This document shows positions 55,401 to 63,345 of a DNA stretch of 64,000 bases, in pieces. Origin of the DNA: Pseudomonadota bacterium (GTDB taxonomy: Bacteria > Pseudomonadota > Gammaproteobacteria > Burkholderiales > Rhodocyclaceae); contig JAFEDK010000047.1 in the NCBI GenBank assembly GCA_018241665.1, positions 1 to 64,000 on the forward strand. Reading direction: 5' to 3'. The notes under the pieces are model-generated. The model searched no databases, was not told where the DNA came from, and was given only the letters and a program-made list of their open reading frames with translations. How positions within the stretch are numbered: the first letter of the stretch is position 1; each line of letters starts with the position of its first letter. A program made the translations under genes and the position numbers.

Positions 55401-55512
55401 CGTCCCGCTCGCGGCCGAAGAAACGGTCCCGCTCGGCTTCGGTGTAGGGCTTCAGCCCGACGTAAGGCTCGCTGCCATCGTCGGAAACAGCCGCTTGCCG
55501 CCTGCTGGACAT
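52414..55512 (-). CDS. Membrane-anchored nSTAND NTPase with WD40 repeats
   Basis: A 1032-residue protein from ATG at 55512. Residues 15-35 carry the PYVGLKPYTEAERDRFFGRE entry motif of nSTAND1 proteins; Walker A is APSGVGKTS (55-63) and Walker B LVLILDQFEE (126-135). A winged-helix-like region follows at about 300-375, one transmembrane helix at about 385-405, then WD40-type repeats from about 466 to the end (for example LRLWDAGG, DDTLRVWDD, AVRLWRLQ, ARVWAWDGG). The repeats may sense a ligand and the NTPase signal by oligomerising. It is last in a three-gene operon, 11 bases after the TIR-caspase-SIR2 gene. Confidence 0.88.
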   Translation of the reverse strand: MSSRRQAAVSDDGSEPYVGLKPYTEAERDRFFGRERDAQLLINKLFSHPLTLLYAPSGVGKTSLLRALVIPELAAEEAQVVYVDRWSGADPCATVAGAVAEVDGSLGAAQLAEAARKRLQGDDSTLVLILDQFEEYLQRHAGGLGQLPAAIGALLRASLDVRVVLSFREEFLASVDACLRDHVLSLFASTFHLEHLNREQAAEAIRAPVLKCGGSCDELLVSQLLDDLMPGDGPRAGRRLFDGGIELPILQLICRRLWLVARAAGVRGLRLQDYRALGGRSGIIAVYLEEVVGNFGFFLFHDAAKVLKALAPRSGVKIAYPVEALQAQARVSAARVRRVLGVLERHRIVRTREGSGGVNYELQHDAFIDIIRPWVDRYFLRRQRVFGGLAACVLVLGFSINAWLWRQELRRSDARREAAELTDRIDVDTRQTLEAAVALARRVDDRNVRGTLRLTVANFLQSPALLPHQGAANGVVFTRDGRWVLSAGDDGEAHLVDRRTLAVVARVKHGGPVVAVAASADGRRFLSAGRDGVLRLWDAGGRELMRCGGDGGAPWVDADLSRDGTRAVGIREDGRGATELLVAPVGEHCAMTRLAGHFGNVGSAVFDEGGGRVLSFGNNDNTARLWSVANATLLATLTHPDEVLSASFSTDGREVAVAVANGEIYRWTTRGHVIGRPLEIPVLAGQPPVLPTAARHSPDGKRLAVAGSDGQIYLWTLGEGEAPPSGPPLHLDGIHAGGALGVAFSADGSRLMSFGVDDTLRVWDDPFVFRAREFRGHSQGVRAAVFAPDGQQVASAGADGAVRLWRLQAVDFLTPSGNGLILSSAGKYSFRLASGQLFETSLPEQLHALLGKGESVRAAVFSQDESLLALGLTDGRLRLIRSADGQLLFQSEDADGPIFALAFDREGRRLASGGSDGHLRRYEVRALRADHNGIPAHAGPVLSVDISPDGKLLVSTGADGAARVWAWDGGKQPLSTLEGETDRVRDARFSADGKRIIKRNGDRITPFEGEVWARSEEELTGFALKLLHSGTP

Positions 55513-55523
55513 GGCACCGTCTC

Positions 55524-57587
55524 CTACTTGAACTGGCCGAGGGTCTGCACGAAGGCGTCGCAGTCGGACTGCAGGCGGTCCTCGGCAGCCACCAGCTGGG
55601 CCCAGAAACGCTCCTCGATCGGCGACACCGCGGTGCGCACCGCATAGCGCCGCCGCGGCCGCACCTGCCCCTCGTTGCTGAAGATGTGCCCGACGAGGCG
55701 GTAATGCCACACGTCCAGGTTGTAACCGAGGAACAGCAGCGCGCTCTTCTGCAGGCGCCGCGAGAAGGCGCTCGGCGGCTTGGTGTGCTCATTCTCCAGG
55801 CGACCGAGGAAGGTCACGTGGTCGCTCTCGGTGATCACCACCGTGTCGATGCCCGAGCGCGGATCGGCCAGCGCGTTGGCGAACGGCGAGCCGACGATCT
55901 TGTAGATGATGCGGTCGCCGTGCTCGCCAAGGTCGGACAGCAGCCAGTTGTCGGCCAGCTTCACGTCCACGCCCGGTGCCTGCCCGCCGCGGCGGATCAC
56001 CAGCAGGCGGCCGTCCAGCTCGTCGTCCTCGGCGCTGAGGATGTGGGTCACCACCGTGAAGGGCAGCCCCGACTGCTCCAGCAGGTTCTCGAAGACCCAG
56101 TCGTAGCTGGCCGACACGACGATCCACGGGCTCGTCATCGCGGCCAGGAAACGGTGCGTGCCGGTCAGCACCAGGCTCTGGCTCTGCTCCTGCAACACCG
56201 TGGTGAGGCGTTTGAGGAAGGCGCCGCGCTCGCCGCCGAAGACCAGCAGCAGGTATTCGGCGGCTGTCGCCAGCGGATAGCGCTCGTCGATGCGCATGCC
56301 CGCCTCCAGCCCGGCGGTCTGGATCAGCGCGCTGACCAGCCGGAAGGAGCTCAGCGGGCCGCTGCCGAACACCCCGTCGCCGACCAGCGGCACCAGCCGC
56401 CCTTCATCGAGGCAGCCGCGGATGGCGAGGAAGAACTCCCGGTTGCCGCGCAGCGCGGTGGCCGTCGGCGCCGCGGCGGTGCGGCGGGCGATCTCGCCGC
56501 GGCTCGAATTGGTGTTGAAGCCCTTGCTGATCGCCTTCAGGTCGGGCGCCTCGGCGTCGATGCGGGCCTGCACATAGCGGCAGATCTCGTCCGCGGTGAG
56601 GATGCTGTCGCCGTCGTCCGCCTCGAAGGTGGTCACGCCGTGCACGAACCAGCGCACCATGCGCGACACCGCTGCCCCCTTCTCCGCCACGTCCCGGTCC
56701 GTCACCGTGCAACCGGACAACAGGTACTTGCCCTGCCCCTGGCCCAGGTTGGCCACCAGGATCGACGGAATGTCCACCTGCCCGCTGGCCTCCGGGGTCA
56801 GGCTGAAAATGCAGTCGAGCATGATCACCAGCTGGCCGGCGGCGCTCTCGTTGAGGGCCCGCTTGGCGATCCACTCCATCGAGATCGCGGTGGCGTCCAG
56901 ATAGTCCAGCTCCGAATCGTTGGGGCACAGGTAGAGGTCGCCGCGGGCCGACAGCTTGGCGTGGCCGCAGTAGTAGAACAGCACCGTGTCGTTGGGCAGC
57001 GCGTCCTTGAAGACCTTCTGCAGGCTCTTCATCAGCGCGGTTTTTTCCGGGTTGAGCAGGCACTCCATCTCGAAGTGCGCATCCTCCTTGCCCAGCACGT
57101 CGCGCAGCGCATCCACATTGGCCGACGCGCTGGCCGGCACCGGGAAACCCGCCCCGTGGGCGTAGGCGTCCAGGCCGACCAGCAGCGCGGAACGGGCGCC
57201 GCGCACGCGCTTCTCGATGGGCACCACGAAGTTGTCGCGCAGCAGCGCATCGGCCGGATCGCCAGTCCACGCGCGCAGGTCCAGCCATTGGGACTCGGTG
57301 AAGCCGAGGGGCACGCCGTCCCCGTCCAGGCACACCTGCAACAGCGCGCGCCGCTGGGCCGCCCGGCTCGCCTCGGAGCGCACGAAGTCGCTGGCCCGCG
57401 CCGCCTCGGTCCACAGCACGACGACGCAACGGGCGCCGTCAATCTGCTCTTCCAGTTCGCTGCGCCAGGTGGACGCCGCATCCAGGTCGGCATCCCACCA
57501 CACCGAGAAATGCTCGGACAGCACCTTGGCCAGGGCCTCGACCCGGGCCCGGTCGGGATGCGCGTAGCTCAGGAAGATGTCGGCCAT
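55524..57587 (-). CDS. TIR-caspase-SIR2 triple-domain protein
   Basis: A 687-residue protein. Residues 1-125: TIR domain (FLSYAHPDR, VWWDADL, VVVLWTEAA) with a candidate catalytic Glu72 in DFVRSE. Residues about 131-300: caspase-like (peptidase C14) domain with the dyad His209 (YYCGHA) and Cys259 (MLDCIFS). Residues about 384-640: SIR2-like domain (LVPLVGDGVFGSGP, VSASYDWVFENLL, VVITESDHVTFL, LLFLGYNLD). The catalytic His of SIR2 (usual KLHGS) is replaced (YKIVGS), and the Asn of the TNYD motif is Ser/Ala, so this last domain may be non-enzymatic. No signal peptide. GGAG precedes the ATG. Confidence 0.88.
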   Translation of the reverse strand: MADIFLSYAHPDRARVEALAKVLSEHFSVWWDADLDAASTWRSELEEQIDGARCVVVLWTEAARASDFVRSEASRAAQRRALLQVCLDGDGVPLGFTESQWLDLRAWTGDPADALLRDNFVVPIEKRVRGARSALLVGLDAYAHGAGFPVPASASANVDALRDVLGKEDAHFEMECLLNPEKTALMKSLQKVFKDALPNDTVLFYYCGHAKLSARGDLYLCPNDSELDYLDATAISMEWIAKRALNESAAGQLVIMLDCIFSLTPEASGQVDIPSILVANLGQGQGKYLLSGCTVTDRDVAEKGAAVSRMVRWFVHGVTTFEADDGDSILTADEICRYVQARIDAEAPDLKAISKGFNTNSSRGEIARRTAAAPTATALRGNREFFLAIRGCLDEGRLVPLVGDGVFGSGPLSSFRLVSALIQTAGLEAGMRIDERYPLATAAEYLLLVFGGERGAFLKRLTTVLQEQSQSLVLTGTHRFLAAMTSPWIVVSASYDWVFENLLEQSGLPFTVVTHILSAEDDELDGRLLVIRRGGQAPGVDVKLADNWLLSDLGEHGDRIIYKIVGSPFANALADPRSGIDTVVITESDHVTFLGRLENEHTKPPSAFSRRLQKSALLFLGYNLDVWHYRLVGHIFSNEGQVRPRRRYAVRTAVSPIEERFWAQLVAAEDRLQSDCDAFVQTLGQFK

Positions 57588-57599
57588 GATCTCCGCCCC

Positions 57600-57938
57600 C
57601 TAGCGCGCGATGCCGGGGACAGCGCCCCAGGGCGTGTAGCAAGCGCAGGCGGAGCCGACCGGCATGCCGACCATCATCGGGCACGGCCCTGCATTGGTCG
57701 TGCACACAGTGGCCATCGGCAGGCGCTGCTGCATGGGCGGCAGCGCGCGCCTCGGCATCTGGGGCTCCACCTGTTGCTGCTGCGGCACACCACACAGACG
57801 GTCGATCTCCAGTGGCGACACGCCCTCGTTGCGTAGCTGGATGCGCTCCCGCGTCGTGCAGTACGCATCGGCCATGCCGGGCGTCAGCAGCCCGCTGGCG
57901 AGAGTCATAAGCAAAACGAGCAGATCCCGATGCTTCAT
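57600..57938 (-). CDS. Small secreted Cys-containing protein
   Basis: A 112-residue protein from ATG at 57938 (an in-frame ATG lies at 57947). The signal peptide ends MADA. The mature part has YCTTRERIQLRNEGVSPLEI, then RLCGVP, a Gln/Pro-rich linker, GPCPMMV and a final PVGSACACYTPWGAVPGIA. Five or six Cys suggest disulphides in the periplasm. It is the first gene of the operon, 12 bases before the TIR-caspase-SIR2 gene. I have the impression that similar small secreted proteins occur near bacterial caspase genes, but I could not check this. Confidence 0.75.
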   Translation of the reverse strand: MKHRDLLVLLMTLASGLLTPGMADAYCTTRERIQLRNEGVSPLEIDRLCGVPQQQQVEPQMPRRALPPMQQRLPMATVCTTNAGPCPMMVGMPVGSACACYTPWGAVPGIAR

Positions 57939-58094
57939 GGCAATCACGGCCTCGAACCCGATGCGTCAATTCTTTTTATATGGCGCGCGGGAACGGAAGT
58001 CCAAGGAATCCTGCTGTCGCGGCTGCCGGCCCCGCTCTTGCGGCGCCGGCGACGCTGGCTGAAGGCGCACCCGTCGCTTCAACCGGTGGCGCCA

Positions 58095-59474
58095 TCAACG
58101 CAGCAGATCAGCATTGAAAGCGTAGGAGAAGCCCAGTGCGAGCGCGTTGGCCGAGCTGTGGCCGCCGAGGGTCTGGTTGGCGCCGTTGTCGCCACGCGAG
58201 CGGGCGTTATCGAACAAGGCGTAGAGCTTGGCGTTCTTGTACAGCAGCCAGGTGGCGCCGACGCCGAGGGTGTCCACGCGCGGCTTGTTGCCGTCGGCAA
58301 TATCGTAGCGCTTGATGTAGTAGGACAGCAGCAGGTCGAGCCGCGGATTCACCGCATAGATGGCGCCGACGCTCTTCACCGACGCATCGGCTGCAGAATA
58401 GGTGACGTTGGTGTTGGTGGTGTCCTTCACCGTCACGGCCGGCAGGCTGGTGTGGCCCATCGCGGCGCGCAGACTGAGGTCGCCGAAGCGGTAGGCGACG
58501 CCGAAGTTGCCGAGTCGGTAGCGGGCGTCCTGGTTGGTGAGCAAGTCCACCGGATGCCATTCGGTGTAGGAGCCGCCGACGCTCAGGTTGCCCACGTCGT
58601 AGGTGGCGCCCAGCGCCGCCTTGGTTCCCATCGAGCCGCTGCCGGCGATGGCACCGGGGCTGTAGCCGGCAATCAGGCGCGCGCCGCCGATGACCGGGCT
58701 GGTGTACTTGATCATCGCGTTGTCGCGGGAATCCAGGTTGTTGGCGACGCCAGGCGAGTACTTGCCGGCGGCGGTGTTGAGCAGGCCCTGGCCGTAGATC
58801 GCATTGCCCAGGCCCCACGCGCCGTAGGCAGAGGACATGAAGAAGTTGGTGAAGTTGGACACCTCCACCTTGACCACCGCGTCCACCGCCACGGTCTGCT
58901 GCCGGCCGAGGGTCAACGTGCCGTAGCGCCCGGCCAGGCCGGCGTAGGCCGCCCGGTTGAAGACCACGCCACTGCCACTGCCCGCGTTGTAGCTCGACGG
59001 GGCGATCTGCCCACTGGCCGACACCAGGTTGGCGCCGGTGGAGGTCAGCAGCTCGGTGTCGAGCTTGAACAAAGCGGTCAGCCCTTCACCCAACTCAGTG
59101 GAGCCGGTGAAGGCCAGGTTGCTGGTGGCCAGCCCGGCGTTGAAGAACTTGGTGGTCTGGCCCTGAGAGGCGGCATTGCCCGGCGCCACGTTGCCCTGGC
59201 TGCCAAGGGCGGCATCGAGGGTGCCGGACACGCTGAAGCGGAAGCGCCCGGGGCCGCTCGCGGCCTCTCCGCCGCTTGCCGCCACGGCCGGAGCCGGGGC
59301 TGCCTTTTGCTCGGCGAGCTGGGTCTGCAAGGCCTGCAGCTGCTTGGCCAGAAGGTCGATCTGGGCCTGCAGTTCCTGCTCGCCGGCCATTGCGGTGCTG
59401 CTGCCAGCGCAGGCCGCGGCAATGCTCAGGGCCAGGCAGGTGTGGCGGAAGTGGCTGATCTTGTGTTTATGCAT
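58095..59474 (-). CDS. Outer-membrane porin (Gram-negative porin family)
   Basis: A 459-residue trimeric-type porin. A signal peptide ends TAMA, followed by a short coiled-coil stretch (EQELQAQIDLLAKQLQAL) that reaches into the periplasm. The rest is a beta barrel with alternating hydrophobic residues (YGTLTLGRQQTVA, GVAYRFGDLSLRA) and ends in FNADLLR. AAGGAGG precedes the ATG. It lies downstream of the binding-protein gene and may serve uptake of the same substrate. Confidence 0.9.
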   Translation of the reverse strand: MHKHKISHFRHTCLALSIAAACAGSSTAMAGEQELQAQIDLLAKQLQALQTQLAEQKAAPAPAVAASGGEAASGPGRFRFSVSGTLDAALGSQGNVAPGNAASQGQTTKFFNAGLATSNLAFTGSTELGEGLTALFKLDTELLTSTGANLVSASGQIAPSSYNAGSGSGVVFNRAAYAGLAGRYGTLTLGRQQTVAVDAVVKVEVSNFTNFFMSSAYGAWGLGNAIYGQGLLNTAAGKYSPGVANNLDSRDNAMIKYTSPVIGGARLIAGYSPGAIAGSGSMGTKAALGATYDVGNLSVGGSYTEWHPVDLLTNQDARYRLGNFGVAYRFGDLSLRAAMGHTSLPAVTVKDTTNTNVTYSAADASVKSVGAIYAVNPRLDLLLSYYIKRYDIADGNKPRVDTLGVGATWLLYKNAKLYALFDNARSRGDNGANQTLGGHSSANALALGFSYAFNADLLR

Positions 59475-59671
59475 TCTTGTCTCCTCCTTGTGTCATGTGG
59501 GTGAAAGGCGGGGGCCGGCTCCGTACCGGCGAAAAATCGCGAACAAACGCCCCCCTCGCCCGGTCAGGGGCGATGCGGAAATGGGTGGGGTGGATTCAGG
59601 CCGGCACCGCGAACGGGTGCCGGTGGGATGCCGCCAGAGATACCGGCGGCGCTGCTGGCAAGCGCGTTGGC

Positions 59672-60871
59672 TTACTTCAGCTTGCAGCTGCCGTTGGGCG
59701 CCGGCACCAGGGCCACGTCATAGCGCTTCTCGATGACCGGCCGCGGCTGGCCGTCCACCACCTTGACCTGGCCGATGTAGCTCGGCAGCACCAGCTGGTT
59801 GTCCTCGGCGCGCATGCTGACCTTGCCGTACACGCTGTCGTAGCTCAGCCCGCGCAGCGCGGCAGCCACCTCGACCGGCTTGACACTGCCGGCCTTGCGC
59901 ACGCCCTCGAAGATGGCCTGGGCGCCGTTGTAGGCCTGGCCCTCGTTCTCGGTCGGCACGCGCTTGTACTTGGCCTTCCAGGCCGCCACGAAAGCCTGGT
60001 TGGCCGGCGTGTCGATCTCGGCGCCGTAGCCGATGTTGCCCCACACGCCCTTGGTGGCGTCGCCGGTGGCCTTGACCACGAAGTCCATGATCGCGGCGTG
60101 GCCGATGATGCGCTTGCTGGTCAGGCCGAACTCCTTGGCCTGCTTGGTGAAGGCGATCAGGTCGCGACCAGCCAGCGCCACCCAGATGCCATCCACGTTG
60201 GGGGCATCCTTGATCTGCGCGATATAGGGGGCGAAATCCTTGGTGCCGAGGGGCGGGAACAGGCTGACCGGGACGCTCTTGCCGAGGGACTTGGCCTGCT
60301 TGGCGAAGAACTCCGCCGAGTCGCGGCCCCAGGCGTAGTCGGCGGCGATGACCGCGAAGTTCTTCTCCTTCACGCCCTTCATCCACTCGGTGAACATCGC
60401 CATGTCCATCGCGTCGGAGTGGTTGGTGCGGAACATGCGCGGCTTGCAGGCTTCGCCGGTGAGCCGGTCGCCCTTGCTGGCGACGACCACATACAGCGCG
60501 TTCCAGCGCTCCAGGTTCTGGGAGATGGCCTGGGAGATGGACGTGGGGATGGCGCCGATCAGCAGGTTGTTGCCGTCCCGCGCCAGCTTCTCGGCCACGC
60601 GGCGGCCGGCTTCCGGCGTGCTTTCGTCGTCGGCGACCTGGACGGCGACCTGCCGCCCGTCCACGCCGCCCTTGCGGTTGGCCTCCTCCGCCGCGAACTG
60701 GATGCCGCGCAGCACCTCCTCGCCCTGCTGGGCGAACACGCCGGACACCGAGCTGACCGCGCCGATGCGCAGCGGCTCCTTGTCCACCGCGGCGTGGGCG
60801 CCGAGGGGCGCGAGCGCGCCGATGGCGAGGGCGATGCAGGTCTTGCCGAACAGGTTGGTGCGTTTCTTCAT
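59672..60871 (-). CDS. Periplasmic substrate-binding protein, Liv-type
   Basis: A 399-residue protein with a signal peptide ending AHA. It belongs to the type I periplasmic binding proteins used for branched-chain amino acids, amides or aromatic compounds (EPLRIGAVSSVSGVFAQQG, then VDGRQVAVQVADDES and NNLLIGAIPTS). GAGGAG precedes the ATG. It follows livF by 52 bases on the same strand and supplies the ABC transporter formed by the four upstream genes. The substrate is not evident. Confidence 0.92.
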   Translation of the reverse strand: MKKRTNLFGKTCIALAIGALAPLGAHAAVDKEPLRIGAVSSVSGVFAQQGEEVLRGIQFAAEEANRKGGVDGRQVAVQVADDESTPEAGRRVAEKLARDGNNLLIGAIPTSISQAISQNLERWNALYVVVASKGDRLTGEACKPRMFRTNHSDAMDMAMFTEWMKGVKEKNFAVIAADYAWGRDSAEFFAKQAKSLGKSVPVSLFPPLGTKDFAPYIAQIKDAPNVDGIWVALAGRDLIAFTKQAKEFGLTSKRIIGHAAIMDFVVKATGDATKGVWGNIGYGAEIDTPANQAFVAAWKAKYKRVPTENEGQAYNGAQAIFEGVRKAGSVKPVEVAAALRGLSYDSVYGKVSMRAEDNQLVLPSYIGQVKVVDGQPRPVIEKRYDVALVPAPNGSCKLK

Positions 60872-60923
60872 GGGTGTCTCCTCTGTTGTTGTGCTGGATG
60901 TAGTGCGAGGGATACGCGGCCGT

Positions 60924-61622
60924 TCAGGCGACCACGTGTTCCTTGAGTTCGTGCATCACGGCGGCGTTCACCGGCCCCTGGCCGATCACCGCGCCCTTGG
61001 CCATCGCGTAGTAGCGATGGGCCACCCGCTCCACCAGGCTGAGGTTCTGCTCGATGAGCAGCAGCGCGGTGCCCAGGTCGGCCACCTGGTTGAAGATGGT
61101 CGCCAGCTGGTCGACGATCACCGGCGCGAGGCCTTCGGTCGGCTCGTCGAGGATCACCAGCGCCGGGTTCGACATCAGCGCCCGGCCGATCGCCAGCATC
61201 TGCTGCTGGCCGCCGGACAGCGCGGTGCCCGGCGTATGGGCCCGCTCGCGCAGGATCGGGAACAGCTCGTAGATGCGCGGGACGGTCCAGTGCCCCTTGC
61301 GCCCGGCGGCGGTGCCGAGGATCAGGTTCTCCTCGACGCTCAGGTTGGCGACGATGCCGCGCCCCTGGGGCACCACCGCCACGCCGAGGCCGGCCGCCAC
61401 ATAGGGGCGCGGTTTCTTGAGGCCGCTGCCGCCGATGGCGATGCTGCCGCCACGCAGGCTGGCCACCCCGAGAAGGGTGTTCACGCAGGTGGTCTTGCCG
61501 ACCCCGTTGCGGCCGATCAGCGCCACCCGCTCGCCGGCGGCGATCTCCAGGCTCATGTCGTGCAGGATGTGGGCGGCGCCGTAAAAGGCGTTCACCCGCT
61601 CGAATTTCAGCAGCGTGCTCAT
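60924..61622 (-). CDS. livF: LivF-type ABC transporter ATPase
   Basis: A 232-residue ATPase. Walker A is GRNGVGKTT, signature LSGGQQQML, Walker B LVILDEPTEGLAP and H-loop LLIEQNLS. These match LivF, one of two ATPases that power uptake of branched-chain amino acids or related compounds across the inner membrane. The start overlaps the end of livG by four bases. Cytoplasmic face. Confidence 0.95.
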   Translation of the reverse strand: MSTLLKFERVNAFYGAAHILHDMSLEIAAGERVALIGRNGVGKTTCVNTLLGVASLRGGSIAIGGSGLKKPRPYVAAGLGVAVVPQGRGIVANLSVEENLILGTAAGRKGHWTVPRIYELFPILRERAHTPGTALSGGQQQMLAIGRALMSNPALVILDEPTEGLAPVIVDQLATIFNQVADLGTALLLIEQNLSLVERVAHRYYAMAKGAVIGQGPVNAAVMHELKEHVVA

Positions 61623-62338
61623 GCGGCGCTCCCCAGGTAGGCTTCCCGCACACGGGGATGGGCGCGCACCTCGGCCGGCGCGCCGCTGGCGATGACGCGA
61701 CCGAGCTCCATCACGGTGACGGCGTTGGAAATGCCGAACACCACGTCCATGTCGTGTTCGACGAGGAGGATCGACACCTCGCGGCGCCCGGTGAGCACCT
61801 TGAGATGGTGTGCCAGGTCTTCCGACTCCTGCGCCGACAGGCCGGCCATCGGCTCGTCGAGGAGCAGCAGCGAGGGCTGGCCGACCAGCGCCAGTGCCAG
61901 ATCGAGGCGGCGCTGCTCGCCGTAGCCGAGGTCGCTGGCGGTCACCTGGGCCATGTCGAGCAGATCCAACTGGCGTAGCACCTCGCGGGCGTCGGCCTCC
62001 GGCTTGTCGGCGCCGATCTTCCAGGACGCCAGCTCCACCTGCGCACCGACCTTCATGCCGTGGAAGATGCTGGTGCGCTGGAAGGAGCGCGACAGGCCGC
62101 GGCGGCGGCGCTCCAGCGCGCCAAGGGCGGTGACGTCCTCGCCGCGCAGGCGGACCCGGCCGCGGGTCGGCGGGCGCCGCCCGGTGATGGCATCGATGAT
62201 GGTGGACTTGCCGGCGCCGTTGGGGCCGATGAGGCCGCGCACCTCGCCGGGCGGAATGCTGATGGACACGCCGTCGACCGCTTTGACGCCACCGTAATGG
62301 ACCGCCACATCTTCAACTTCGAGGGAAAGTGCGCTCAT
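61619..62338 (-). CDS. livG: LivG-type ABC transporter ATPase
   Basis: A 239-residue ATPase from ATG at 62338. Walker A is GPNGAGKST and Walker B SLLLLDEPMAGLS; the signature is DLGYGEQRRLDLA, typical of LivG rather than the usual LSGGQ. It pairs with LivF. It overlaps livM by four bases at its start and livF by four bases at its end, so the three are coupled. Confidence 0.95.
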   Translation of the reverse strand: MSALSLEVEDVAVHYGGVKAVDGVSISIPPGEVRGLIGPNGAGKSTIIDAITGRRPPTRGRVRLRGEDVTALGALERRRRGLSRSFQRTSIFHGMKVGAQVELASWKIGADKPEADAREVLRQLDLLDMAQVTASDLGYGEQRRLDLALALVGQPSLLLLDEPMAGLSAQESEDLAHHLKVLTGRREVSILLVEHDMDVVFGISNAVTVMELGRVIASGAPAEVRAHPRVREAYLGSAA

Positions 62339-63345
62339 GTCCGCTCCTTCAGTTTGTGGATGACAGCCGGCGTGGCCTGGGGCACGACGGCCTTGCGCCG
62401 GAACAGGCGGGCCAGCGCGCCGCTGATGCCCTGGGGCGCGAAGACGATGACGACGATCAGCGCCACGCCGAAGATGGCCAGCCAGTGCTGGGCGAAGTCG
62501 CCCACCAGGTCGCGGCTCATGAAGAACACGATGGCGCCGAGAGCCGGCCCCCACAGGTAGCGGTAGCCGCCGATGATGACCATCATCAGCGCCGTGCCGG
62601 AGACGCTCCAGTGCATGCTCTCGGGGGACACGAAGGCGGTCTGGAAGGCCGACATCAGGCCGGCCAGGGCCGTCACGGTGCCCGACAGGGTGAAGATCAG
62701 CACCCGCGGCAGCAGCGTCTGGATGCCGATGAAGCGGGCTCGCTCCTCGTTGTCCCGGATCGCCTCGGTGGTGGCGCCGAAGCGGCTCGCCATCAGCGCG
62801 GCGACGATGCCGATGCTCAGCACCAGGCCGCTCCACGCGAAGTAGAACATCGCGTCCTGGCGGGTCAGCAGCGAGATGTCCAGGCCGAACAGGGTGTCGG
62901 GCCACGGGATGTTGATGCCGTCCGCCCCGCCGGTGAGGTTCCGCGAGCGGGACGCCACCTGGTAGAACATCTGCCCGAGGGCCAGGGTCAGCATGCCGAA
63001 GGCGATGCCCGGTACCCGCACCACCACGAAGCCGATCAGGAAGGCGAACAGCGCGATCCCGAAGAAGGCCGTGACCAGCGCCGTCTCGGCCGACATCAGC
63101 TGGCGCTCCAGCAGGATCGCCACCACGTAGCCGCCCAGCCCGTAGAAGGCCGCGTGGCCGAAACTGACCATGCCGTTCTGGCGCAGCAGGATGCCGACGC
63201 CGAGGGCGAAGATCGCGAAAATGGTGGCCTGGGTGAGCAGGGACAGCACGGTTTCCGACGTGACGGTGAGCGCCACGACGGCACCCGCGGCCAAGGCCAC
63301 CGCAACCCCGCCGGCAATGCGCCCGTTGGTGAGTTCGCGGCTCAT
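62335..63345 (-). CDS. livM: LivM-type ABC transporter permease
   Basis: A 336-residue inner-membrane permease from ATG at 63345. Multiple hydrophobic segments are seen, together with the conserved GHAAFYGLGGYVVAIL and later EAIRDNEERARFIGI, the EAA-like coupling loop. It forms the translocation path with LivH. Overlaps of four bases on both sides support one operon. Confidence 0.95.
   Translation of the reverse strand: MSRELTNGRIAGGVAVALAAGAVVALTVTSETVLSLLTQATIFAIFALGVGILLRQNGMVSFGHAAFYGLGGYVVAILLERQLMSAETALVTAFFGIALFAFLIGFVVVRVPGIAFGMLTLALGQMFYQVASRSRNLTGGADGINIPWPDTLFGLDISLLTRQDAMFYFAWSGLVLSIGIVAALMASRFGATTEAIRDNEERARFIGIQTLLPRVLIFTLSGTVTALAGLMSAFQTAFVSPESMHWSVSGTALMMVIIGGYRYLWGPALGAIVFFMSRDLVGDFAQHWLAIFGVALIVVIVFAPQGISGALARLFRRKAVVPQATPAVIHKLKERT

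Noticed and set aside
55686-57836. A 716-residue plus-strand frame opposite the TIR-caspase-SIR2 gene
   Set aside because: It is the mirror of a gene with well-ordered domains. Its composition (Gln, His, Ala, Arg) is that of an antisense frame and no motif is recognisable.
59477-60946. Large plus-strand frame opposite the substrate-binding protein
   Set aside because: Antisense product of a G+C-rich gene; Ala/Gly/His/Asp-rich without domains.
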